From positions 15,307 to 79,306 of the forward strand of contig CAYGDP010000017.1 in assembly GCA_964348665.1 (NCBI GenBank): a stretch of DNA of 64,000 nt, written 5' to 3'. The stretch's first letter is position 1, and every line of letters begins with the position of its first letter. The notes beneath the pieces are model-generated. The model searched no databases. It was not told the origin of the DNA and saw only the letters and a program-made list of their open reading frames with translations. Origin of the DNA: CAYGDP01 sp964348665. Lineage in GTDB: Bacteria; Verrucomicrobiota; Verrucomicrobiia; Palsa-1439; CAYGDP01. Positions 1-7,657 of this stretch are shown here, in pieces. The position numbers and the translations under genes were made by a program.

Positions 1-848
1 TTGAGTAGTTTTTTAAGGAACTTTACGCCGTCGCGAGCCAGTGCGTCCTGTGAGGAGGCAAGCGGACGCCAGATGGCGGCGGCTTTGGCGATTTCCTTGA
101 CCAACGGCGTGAAAGTCTCGATCACCACGGCGCCGTCGTATTTCGCGGCTTTCAAACCTCTCGCGAATCCTTGCCAGTTCACCTGGCCACTGCCGGGCGT
201 GCCACGGTCGTTTTCACAGGCATGAATGTGACAGAGTCTCCCTTTGCATGCCTTGATGGCTGTCTGGACGCATTTTTCCTCGATATTCATGTGGAAGGTA
301 TCGAGGTGAATTTGCACGTTTTTTCTGCCGACGGCTTTCATCATGGACAGCGCTTGCTGATGCGTATTGACCATATCAATCTCGAATCGGTTGAGCGGTT
401 CGAGGCCGAGCACGACACCGTGGTCGTCGGCGAGCGTGGCGGCTCTCTTGAGGTTTGCCACGGCGCGATCCCATTCGCGCTTGCGTTCATCCCGGGGAAG
501 CTGCCGGGCTTTGCCAACCGACGAATACATCGGACCGGCGAAGACGGAGCATCCGACTTGCTGGCAAAGGCGCAGACAAGCGCGGATGTATTCCAGGGAT
601 TCGTCAACGCGGGCGCTATCGTCGCTGCTGAGGTCGCGCGATGGACCGAACGCACCGCAGACTGTTGCGCCCAAGCCGAGGTCCCACAATCTTGCTGCGA
701 CGGTACGTCCGTCAATGAGAGTGGGATCTTCGACTGCCAATTCTACGACATCAAAGCCCATGTGCTTGATTTTCGAGAAGAGGTGGGTGTCGGAGGTTTT
801 GAACGGGGAAACCCAAGTCCAGGTGTTGACGCCGAATTTGATGGCCAT
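1..848 (-). CDS. Sugar epimerase / isomerase-like TIM-barrel protein, D-tagatose 3-epimerase type (3' end outside window)
   Basis: An open frame runs from ATG at 848 to the window edge with no stop, so about 282 N-terminal residues are visible. The start has a good ribosome site (TAGGAGA, about 10 bases upstream). The protein begins MAIKFGVNTWTWVSP and carries the metal-site motifs of the AP-endonuclease-2 / ketose 3-epimerase family in order: GLEPLNRFE (first metal glutamate), HLDTFHMNIEE (Asp and His ligands, second region) and HACENDRGTPGSGQVNW (His and Arg of the substrate pocket), then VVIETFTP (last catalytic Glu). This family interconverts keto-sugars at C3 or isomerises sugars using a divalent metal. 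It has no signal peptide, so it is cytoplasmic. The DUF1080 gene upstream is divergent, with 89 bp between. The family is clear; the exact sugar is unknown. Confidence 0.85.
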   Translation of the reverse strand, partial: MAIKFGVNTWTWVSPFKTSDTHLFSKIKHMGFDVVELAVEDPTLIDGRTVAARLWDLGLGATVCGAFGPSRDLSSDDSARVDESLEYIRACLRLCQQVGCSVFAGPMYSSVGKARQLPRDERKREWDRAVANLKRAATLADDHGVVLGLEPLNRFEIDMVNTHQQALSMMKAVGRKNVQIHLDTFHMNIEEKCVQTAIKACKGRLCHIHACENDRGTPGSGQVNWQGFARGLKAAKYDGAVVIETFTPLVKEIAKAAAIWRPLASSQDALARDGVKFLKKLL

Positions 849-937
849 ACGTGCTGTTCTCCTAAGATGAAGTTGACGTTACAGGTGAATGTGGTAGCCT
901 TGCTGCCAGTCAAAGTCAACGTAGAAAAGGAGACGCC

Positions 938-1660
938 ATGAAGATTTCAATGCTGGTTGCCGGATGCCTAATACTTGCCCCGCTCGCGCAAGGTGGTGAC
1001 AATGAACTGACCGATGCCGAGAAAAAGGACGGGTGGATCTTGCTCTTCGACGGCAAAACGCTCAATGGTTGGGAAGGATTATCGGAATTTTGGAAGGTGC
1101 AAGATAATGCGATTGCGGGCACGACGACCAAAGAAATACCCACAAAAGGAAACACATTTTTGGTTTGGAAGGACGGTCAAACCGCCGATATAGAATTGAC
1201 TCTCCAATACAAAATCGTCGGGGGCAACTCGGGGATCCAGTACCGTAGCAAACTCGTTGACAAAAAATCGTTCGCCGTAGCAGGGTATCAAGCGGATTTC
1301 GAATCGGGGAAAACCTATTCGGGCATCCTCTATGAAGAGAGAGGCCGCGGCATCCTCGCCTCACGCGGCCAGAAAGTCGTTATTCGTGAAGGCGAAGCAC
1401 CGAACAAGCCGAAGATCGAAAAGGTGGGGGATGTTGGCAAGAGTGACGAAATCCAAAGCGCGATCAAACACGAAGACTGGAACAGCTACAAAATCGTCGC
1501 GAAGGGAAATCACCTTCAACACTACATCAATGGCGTACTGACCTGTGATGTCACGGACGAGACGGCCGTTGGCGCCAAGAGCGGCATCTTAGCCCTCCAG
1601 CTCCATGCGGGCCCCCCCATGGTCGTGCAGTTTAAGAATGTTAAACTCAAACAACTTTAA
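938..1660 (+). CDS. Exported DUF1080 (3-keto-disaccharide hydrolase-like) protein
   Basis: 240 residues, preceded by AAGGAG seven bases before ATG. Residues 1-19 form a signal peptide. The rest is a single LamG/jelly-roll DUF1080 domain: the family opening DGWILLFDGKTLNGWEG, then GNSGIQYRSK, the EDWNSYKIVAKGN strand and the HYINGVLTCDVTDE strand, ending in VVQFKNVKLKQL. DUF1080 proteins are abundant in Planctomycetota and Verrucomicrobiota; some members hydrolyse 3-keto-glycosides in the periplasm. The gene sits divergently beside a sugar epimerase, consistent with carbohydrate breakdown. A second DUF1080 gene lies at 31628-32206. The substrate cannot be read from sequence. Confidence 0.85.
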   Translation: MKISMLVAGCLILAPLAQGGDNELTDAEKKDGWILLFDGKTLNGWEGLSEFWKVQDNAIAGTTTKEIPTKGNTFLVWKDGQTADIELTLQYKIVGGNSGIQYRSKLVDKKSFAVAGYQADFESGKTYSGILYEERGRGILASRGQKVVIREGEAPNKPKIEKVGDVGKSDEIQSAIKHEDWNSYKIVAKGNHLQHYINGVLTCDVTDETAVGAKSGILALQLHAGPPMVVQFKNVKLKQL

Positions 1661-1882
1661 CTTGCCGTATAACGAGAACCCGATCTTTTGAAGGTCGCCG
1701 AGATTGCGGACAGGGCAAAGTAGGTCGATCCACCACGACAGACGCCAAAGTTCGCCAATGATTCGCGTTCATTGGTGTTCCCGCCAAACATCGCGGCGGG
1801 CAAGCATTCGTGGTTGAAAAAAATCTCCTAAGAAATTTCCCGGTCGCGCGTTATACTGGGTGAAGGGACAGCTCCCTTCCCC

Positions 1883-2419
1883 ATGAGCCACCACCGAAAC
1901 GGCGATCATTCAGCTTGGATGCGGTCGGTACTCGACCAATATGAAGGTCCCTTGCTCCGCTACGCCGCACGGCTGACCGGCGATACCGATCACGCCCGCG
2001 ATGTTGTACAGGACACGTTCCTACGCCTCTGCGAAAAAGACCGCCCGCAAGTGGAAGATCATCTGGCCGAGTGGCTCTTCACCGTTTGCCGAAACCGCGC
2101 TTTCGACCTGCAACGCAAAGAACGCCGAATCATTCCGCTCACGGATGCCGACCTTGCCACCACGCCTGCTACCGATCCATCCCCGGCCATCGCCGCTGAA
2201 CAACGCGAAACCGCCACTCAAATTCTGGCCGCGCTCGAAACTTTGCCCGCCAATCAACAGGAAGTCATCCGGCTGAAATTCCAGAATGACCTTAGTTACC
2301 GCGAAATCAGCCGCGTGACCAAGCTCTCGGAAAGCAACGTCGGTTTTCTCATCCACACCGGAATCAAGACGTTGCGGCAACGGTTGGCGGATGAAAACCG
2401 AATCGTAAGAGAAACGTGA
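1883..2419 (+). CDS. ECF-type RNA polymerase sigma factor
   Basis: 178 residues with the two-domain layout of extracytoplasmic-function sigma factors. Region 2 covers about residues 18-75 (LLRYAARLTGDTDHARDVVQDTFLRL, then the -10-binding stretch WLFTVCRNRAFDLQRKE). A linker follows, then region 4 at about 115-165 (LPANQQEVIRLKF then LSYREISRVTKLSESNV, the -35-reading helix-turn-helix). No convincing ribosome site precedes the ATG. The next gene downstream (2582) has an anti-sigma-like N-terminus and a membrane span, so it is the likely regulator of this factor. The two are separated by a palindromic repeat rather than coupled. No target promoter motif was identified. Confidence 0.9.
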   Translation: MSHHRNGDHSAWMRSVLDQYEGPLLRYAARLTGDTDHARDVVQDTFLRLCEKDRPQVEDHLAEWLFTVCRNRAFDLQRKERRIIPLTDADLATTPATDPSPAIAAEQRETATQILAALETLPANQQEVIRLKFQNDLSYREISRVTKLSESNVGFLIHTGIKTLRQRLADENRIVRET

Positions 2420-2420
2420 A

Positions 2421-2550
2421 CTTGAAACCCCAAATCCCAAACCCCAAGCACCAAAGAATCGCCAAGCGCCAAGCCTCAAGCATAATGTATAGGTGTTGGG
2501 TATTGGGTATTGGTCATTCTTTGGGGTTTGGTGATTGGTGCTTGAGGTTT
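2421..2550. repeat. Imperfect inverted repeat built from CCAA / TTGG words
   Basis: The left part is rich in CCCAA and CCAAG words (for example AACCCCAAGCACCAAAGAAT at 2440-2459). The right part holds their complement in TTGGG and TTGGTG words (2515-2547), around a short AT-rich centre near 2483-2493. The RNA could fold into a long imperfect hairpin between the sigma factor and the VWA gene. The composition is unlike the flanking genes. It may be a dispersed low-complexity palindrome; no second copy was seen in this window. Confidence 0.6.
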
Positions 2551-2581
2551 TCCATCGCTCGCCGAATGAAAGGAATATTCT

Positions 2582-4777
2582 ATGAAAATTGATCCCACCG
2601 ACCCCAAACTCACCGCCTATGCGCTCGGCGAACTCGACGAAAAAGAACGCGCCGCGGTCGAAGCCGCGCTAGACGACCAAGCTCGCGCCGAGGCGGACAA
2701 AATTCGCGCCACCGCGCAACTGCTTAAACAAGAACTGGCCAACGAACCTTGCCCCGCGCTCGACAAATCACAGCGCGAGAAAATAGAGAGCGCAGCAATG
2801 TCCCCAGCAAATAAAATCATTCCGTTTCGATCGAAGAAGTTTCGATGGACTGTGGGGCTGGCCGCGGCGGCGGCGATTGCGCTGATGGTAGGACTACCGA
2901 TGCTTCAGAGTTCACGTGAGACAGAGCGGCGGGCGAGTGCCGTTACAAATCTCAAACAGATTGGGTTGGCTAGTCACCTTAATTCCCATGATGATGTCGA
3001 AAACTTGAAATCAGTGGAAGTATGGCAATTTAATACAGTAAAGCCCGAGACTGAAAATGCTACTGAAACACAACTTGCGCAGACAATTTCTACCGTCAAT
3101 GCAACCGTTACGTCGAACAATACTCCCCCCACTACCCCACTTAGTCGGACAAGTATTTCTGGCACCGGAAAAGGCATCCCAGGAGCATACGTGGGCCGCA
3201 TTGGAGCTGGACGGCGCGGTTTACTTTTGAAGAAAGGCGGACAAGCCGTAGCCATCGGTCAGAATCAGCCTGTTATCCAACCGGGAAATCCACAACCAAA
3301 TCCTCAACTTGGTCCCGGTGGCGAAAAAGAATTCAACACCGAAGCCTACGACCGGATTGTGGATAATCCGTTTCTTGCCGCGACGGAGAATCCGCTTTCG
3401 ACGTTCTCGATTGATGTGGATACGGCGTCGTATTCCAATGTGCGCCGGTTTCTCACCAGCGGACAGCGACCGCCGCCTGATTCGGTGCGGATCGAGGAGT
3501 TGGTGAATTATTTTCCCTACAGGTACGAACCGCCCAAGGGCGACAACCCGTTCGCGGCACACGTGGAAGTCGCGTCGTGTCCGTGGGCAGCGGAGCATCG
3601 GCTTGTGCGGATCGGATTGAAAGGCAAGGAGATCGCCAAAGAGAAACGGCCGATGAGTAATCTGGTGTTTCTGTTGGATGTGTCGGGTTCGATGCAGGAT
3701 TACGCCAAGCTGCCGCTGGTCAAGCAATCCATGAGATTGTTGGTGCAAGAACTGACCGAGAACGATCGCGTGGCGGTAGTGGTGTACGCCGGGAACGAAG
3801 GACTGGCGCTGCCACCGACGACGGGCGATCAAAAGGAAAAAATTCTGGCTGCCATTGATCAATTCGAGGCGGGCGGCTCGACCAACGGCGGCGCGGGCAT
3901 CATGCTGGCCTACAAGATCGCGACGGAAAACTTTATCAAAGGCGGCACGAACCGGGTTGTGTTATGCACAGACGGCGATTTCAACGTCGGCGTGACCAAT
4001 CAAGGCGATCTGACGCGATTGATCGAAGAGAAAGCCAAGAGCGGTGTGTTCTTGAGCGTGCTCGGCTTCGGCATGGGCAACCTGAAAGATTCGACAATGG
4101 AAAAACTGTCGGACAAAGGCAACGGCAACTATGCCTACATTGATACGTTGCAGGAAGGACGCAAGGTGTTGGTCGAACAAATGACTGGCACACTCATCAC
4201 CATTGCCAAGGACGTGAAAATCCAGATCGAGTTCAATCCCGCCCAAGTCGCCTCGTATCGACTCATCGGTTACGAAAATCGGCTGCTGGCAAAGGAAGAC
4301 TTCAACGACGACAAAAAAGACGCGGGCGAGATTGGCGCCGGTCACACCGTCACCGCGCTCTACGAAGTCGTGCCTGTAGCCGCGCTCGCTGACCGCGGCA
4401 AGGAAGCCACGGGCGGGACGATTCCATCGGTTGATCCGCTGAAATACCAGACGCCCGCGCAGCCGAACGCCGCAGCGAAACGCGGTGAGTTATTGACGCT
4501 CAAACTTCGCTACAAAGCGCCGGACGGCGACACAAGCAAGCTGCTGGAGTTTCCCGTGACCGACAAAGGCGCGAAATTCAGCGATAGCTCGTCCGATTTC
4601 CGATTTGCCAGCGCCGTTGCCGCGTTCGGGATGATCCTGCGCGACTCGCCGCATAAAGGCAACGCAACCTTCGCCGCCGTGGCCGAGATCGCCGAAGAAT
4701 CGAAAGGGGACGACAAAAGTGGCTATCGCCGGGAGTTCATCGGTCTGGCACAACGCGCAAAGGAAATCGTGAAGTAG
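2582..4777 (+). CDS. VWA-domain protein (YfbK/DUF3520 type) with anti-sigma-like N-terminus
   Basis: 731 residues. Residues 1-60 resemble the cytoplasmic part of a zinc-free anti-sigma factor (LTAYALGELDEKERAAVEAA). A membrane span follows at about 92-108. Just after it, RRASAVTNLKQIGLASH resembles the start of DUF1559-type prepilins. A Pro/Asn-rich linker leads to the YfbK N-terminal domain (NPFLAATENPLSTFSIDVDT). The von Willebrand A domain follows, with a complete MIDAS start DVSGS at residues 366-370, then TNGGAG and LCTDGDFNVG. The C-terminus is DUF3520 (PLKYQTPA onward). The bulk should face the periplasm. With the ECF sigma gene upstream it looks like a one-protein sensor and anti-sigma regulator. 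Domain calls are firm; the regulatory role is inferred. Confidence 0.85.
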   Translation: MKIDPTDPKLTAYALGELDEKERAAVEAALDDQARAEADKIRATAQLLKQELANEPCPALDKSQREKIESAAMSPANKIIPFRSKKFRWTVGLAAAAAIALMVGLPMLQSSRETERRASAVTNLKQIGLASHLNSHDDVENLKSVEVWQFNTVKPETENATETQLAQTISTVNATVTSNNTPPTTPLSRTSISGTGKGIPGAYVGRIGAGRRGLLLKKGGQAVAIGQNQPVIQPGNPQPNPQLGPGGEKEFNTEAYDRIVDNPFLAATENPLSTFSIDVDTASYSNVRRFLTSGQRPPPDSVRIEELVNYFPYRYEPPKGDNPFAAHVEVASCPWAAEHRLVRIGLKGKEIAKEKRPMSNLVFLLDVSGSMQDYAKLPLVKQSMRLLVQELTENDRVAVVVYAGNEGLALPPTTGDQKEKILAAIDQFEAGGSTNGGAGIMLAYKIATENFIKGGTNRVVLCTDGDFNVGVTNQGDLTRLIEEKAKSGVFLSVLGFGMGNLKDSTMEKLSDKGNGNYAYIDTLQEGRKVLVEQMTGTLITIAKDVKIQIEFNPAQVASYRLIGYENRLLAKEDFNDDKKDAGEIGAGHTVTALYEVVPVAALADRGKEATGGTIPSVDPLKYQTPAQPNAAAKRGELLTLKLRYKAPDGDTSKLLEFPVTDKGAKFSDSSSDFRFASAVAAFGMILRDSPHKGNATFAAVAEIAEESKGDDKSGYRREFIGLAQRAKEIVK

Positions 4778-4856
4778 GAGCAGCCGCTCGGAGAGGATGA
4801 GGATGGATTTTTCAAAAAAACGGCGGCGATCTGCCTTCAGAACTCTGCGCGGAAAA

Positions 4857-5762
4857 TCAAGGGCGTGTCAATTTGTTGTCCGGTAGTTTTTGCTCTTTCC
4901 ACTCTTGCAACATGGCTGCGAAGTCGTCGACTGCTTGTGCTTTTGCGCGTAGCGTCCAAGCGTCTTCGATGTGAAGACGAACACGGCGCTCGCAACCGTC
5001 GGGCAGGCGGAAACGAAGGATTACATCTACTACTCCGCCTAAAGCGGCGACGCCGCCTGCATCAGCGATCCGTTCCACAGCAAGTAGTTGCCCGCGGCTG
5101 ATATCAAATTGGTCACCATCACCGCGATAGACAAGATTGTCTTGCTTAATCCAATACATCCCTACGTCTTCTTCAATCCAGAAAAATTTTTTAAAGCTGC
5201 TCTTAGAAGGATCGGAAAGACCGATGTAGGAGCCGCACGCGATCTCATTAGGAGAGATTCCACGTGCTCTAAGTCGATCGCGAACAAGTGCCTTCACAAC
5301 GGGCATCCAGTAGTTTACTTGCGTATAAATCAAAACAACGATGACGACCGCAACGGTTGGCGGCATTGTAAAAACAAGTCGATCACTTATTCCCATATTT
5401 AGCAGCAGCGGGATGGCGGTGATCGATATGGAGTAGGCTATGCCCTTCCCGACCATGCAGAGTACGCAGATATTGAAAAAAAACAGTCGAGCTTTGAACG
5501 ATTCCCAAATGCGATTCTGCATGTTGAGGGTAAAACAACGAGTTTTGTAGGCGATCCCATAGGTCGCAACGCCTCCACCAGCCCACAGCCAACTCAACAA
5601 TTGTGTATTAAAGACAAATTCAGAATAACTTACCGCAACAACCTTCCATTCTTTGGTGAAATATACAAACAGCGTAAGGGTGATAATCACAAACACGATT
5701 ACTCCAATCCCCAAGAGTCGTTTGGCAGGTGAGAGTGGTTTTGGCGGCGGTGGGTTGGCCAT
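4857..5762 (-). CDS. Uncharacterised four-span membrane protein
   Basis: 301 residues from ATG at 5762, chosen over an ATG 26 codons upstream because AAAGGGGCG lies just before it and the protein then begins MANPPPPKPLSPAKRLLG. Four hydrophobic segments are visible (IGVIVFVIITLTLFVYF, LLSWLWAGGGVATYGIAY, a segment around FFFNICVLCMVGKGIAY, and VAVVIVVLIYTQVNYW). A soluble C-terminal half of about 120 residues follows, containing RGQLLAVERIADAGG and RFRLPDGCERRVRLHIEDAW, which looks like a beta-rich PH-like domain. I do not recognise the family. It stands alone, convergent with the VWA gene. Confidence 0.7.
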   Translation of the reverse strand: MANPPPPKPLSPAKRLLGIGVIVFVIITLTLFVYFTKEWKVVAVSYSEFVFNTQLLSWLWAGGGVATYGIAYKTRCFTLNMQNRIWESFKARLFFFNICVLCMVGKGIAYSISITAIPLLLNMGISDRLVFTMPPTVAVVIVVLIYTQVNYWMPVVKALVRDRLRARGISPNEIACGSYIGLSDPSKSSFKKFFWIEEDVGMYWIKQDNLVYRGDGDQFDISRGQLLAVERIADAGGVAALGGVVDVILRFRLPDGCERRVRLHIEDAWTLRAKAQAVDDFAAMLQEWKEQKLPDNKLTRP

Positions 5763-6352
5763 CAGTTTCGCCCCTTTCCGGGCGTGGCGCCAGCCTCGGG
5801 ATTCTGCTTCGGGGACCCCGGCACGAGGAAAATAGCGCAAATGTCAACTGCGGCGGTCTCGACACTGTATTTCAATTCCAAGCCTCGCGGCTGCCGAGTT
5901 GCGAGTCGGAGGGAACAATCTCCGACCTGCGACTTGAACGAGGCTTGGACGGAACTGCACCCGGTAACGCGGTTGCTCGTTTCTGCTGTTCTGGTGTCAG
6001 GCACGTGGATTTTATTACCACGAAACCAATTGAAGTAGCACGAAAATTTCAGAAATTCCCCGTTTGTTCTCAATCATTAGCGACGTGCCGGATCAATGCA
6101 CGATAGGGTAAAAGTCGTCCAGCAAGCTAATCATGATGCTGCGAACGCTTCCGAGTTGTAGCGGCGCTCTATGAGCGCCGATCATTTCAATCCATCGGCG
6201 GTCATCCGCCTCCGCCGGAAGCTCCGGCAAGACACGCGACCGCCGCTACAGATTGAATTGATGGTTTTTCGCTAATGATTCACGCACGAATATCTTGGCT
6301 TGCGCGGGAGAATCAAGTGCGGCAGAATCGTGTTGTTCAAAGGAGAAATCGC
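5763..6352. other. Long intergenic stretch without a supported gene
   Basis: 590 bp between the divergent membrane-protein and sugar-binding-protein genes. Short open frames here lack ribosome sites and family features, so none is annotated. It contains one structured element, the inverted repeat at 6157-6250. The last 60 bases carry the ribosome site of the next gene. I saw no promoter hexamers good enough to report. Confidence 0.5.
6157..6250. repeat. Palindrome-bounded intergenic element
   Basis: A perfect 10-bp inverted repeat (TGTAGCGGCG at 6157-6166 and CGCCGCTACA at 6241-6250) bounds about 74 bp that contain further small hairpins (GGCGCTCTATGAGCGCC, and CCGCCTCCGCCGG / CCGGAAGCTCCGG words). 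The shape is that of a REP/MITE-like dispersed element upstream of the sugar-binding protein gene. No second copy was seen in the window. Confidence 0.55.
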
Positions 6353-7420
6353 ATGAAAAAACGTCTACGATATTTTAGATTCGCCGCATGGATGCTCGTC
6401 GTTGCAATCGCTCTGCCGGTGGCGGCGCGCGCGCAGCAGAAAAAGAAACTCAAGTTTGGTTTGGTCACCAATGCAGTGGCGCCGTTTTGGACGCCAATGA
6501 CCAAGGGGATGGAGCAGGCGGCGAAAGAACTGGGCGTGGAAGCGAGCTGGCGCGGACCGCAAACCGGCCAGGTGGACGAACAGAAACGGTTGCTGGAGGA
6601 ATATGTCAGCGGCGGCGTGAATGGGGTTTCGGTGTCGGTGGTGGAAGGCAAAGCCATTGGGCCGGACATTGACCGTATGATTGCGAAGGGAATTCAAGTG
6701 GTGACGATGGACAGCGACGCGCCGGAATCGAAGCGGTTTGCGTACATCGGGACGAACAATCATCAGGCGGGGGTGGCGGCAGGCAAGCAGGCAATCCGGG
6801 TGCTGGGGGGCAAACCAGCGAAAGTGATCGCGTTTGTCGGGTATCGCGGCGCGCAGAATGCCCGTGAACGATTGGCGGGATTTGTCGAGGCAACGAAACC
6901 GCACGGGATCGAGGTGATTGACGTGCGCGAAGACCAGACCGATAAAACGAAAGCGCGCGCCAACGCGGAGAACGCGCTGTTGGAACATCCTGAAGTGACA
7001 TTGATGTACGGGTTGTGGAGTTACAACGGGCCGGCGATTGCGCAGGCGGTCGAGGAACAAAAGAAACGCGACAAGGTAAAGATTGTCTGCTTCGACGCCG
7101 AGCCGGTCACGCTGGAAAATCTGAAATCGGGAAAAGTGGACGCGACCATCGTGCAACGGCCGTTCATGTTCGGTTATATCAGCGTGCAATTGCTCAACGA
7201 TCTCGGCACGATTGGCGCGGACGCCACGCGCAAGAAATGGCAGACGGACGGCGTGACGGTGAAAACGAAGGACGCGCCGCTTTCGTTCAAGCTCGACGAC
7301 AAAGGCAACGTGGACACGGGCGTTGAGGCAATTGTACCACCGACCGTGACCGATCCCACCACCAAATCCGTGGACAAATACCGGAAAGACCTCGAGGCGC
7401 TGGGTATCAAATCTTCGTAG
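6353..7420 (+). CDS. Periplasmic sugar-binding protein of an ABC transporter (RbsB-like)
   Basis: 355 residues from ATG 6353, placed nine bases after AAAGGAG; an in-frame ATG at 6275 lacks a ribosome site and would bury the signal peptide. Residues 1-27 are a signal peptide ending ARAQ. The mature part has the type I periplasmic binding-protein fold: KFGLVTNAVAPFWTPMTKG, then DEQKRLLEEYVSGGVNGVSVSVVEG, VVTMDSDAPES, YIGTNNHQAGVAAGKQA, VCFDAEPVTLENLKSGKVDATIVQRPF. These are the ribose/xylose-binding landmarks. No permease or ATPase gene lies within the window on either side, so it either works with distant transport genes or acts in sensing. The sugar specificity is unknown. Confidence 0.88.
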   Translation: MKKRLRYFRFAAWMLVVAIALPVAARAQQKKKLKFGLVTNAVAPFWTPMTKGMEQAAKELGVEASWRGPQTGQVDEQKRLLEEYVSGGVNGVSVSVVEGKAIGPDIDRMIAKGIQVVTMDSDAPESKRFAYIGTNNHQAGVAAGKQAIRVLGGKPAKVIAFVGYRGAQNARERLAGFVEATKPHGIEVIDVREDQTDKTKARANAENALLEHPEVTLMYGLWSYNGPAIAQAVEEQKKRDKVKIVCFDAEPVTLENLKSGKVDATIVQRPFMFGYISVQLLNDLGTIGADATRKKWQTDGVTVKTKDAPLSFKLDDKGNVDTGVEAIVPPTVTDPTTKSVDKYRKDLEALGIKSS

Positions 7421-7657
7421 GATCTTTCGAGCGCCTGCCTAAACCTTGATGTGTGCGGTCTCCTGACCACATACCGTTGCAACTGCAGTTCTTTTCTGAC
7501 CAGTGGAAGACCTTCGGTCACAAGCGCAGCGAGGTTGAGAGACCTCGGCCGAACAGCAGTTTTGTTTGGCATTCTCATTCGTCGTATCACATTCTAGCCG
7601 AATGATGCCGCTTTTCGTTTGACCGGAGCGCGCCACTCCCGTATCTTTCCCCCTGCC

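Noticed and set aside
171..941. Plus-strand 256-residue open frame over the window start
   Set aside because: It is antisense to the clearly conserved sugar epimerase on the minus strand and has no family motifs.
1800..1882. Promoter with TATACT near 1852 upstream of the first ECF gene
   Set aside because: No -35 hexamer at a suitable distance; the TTGAAA seen is about 32 bases away.
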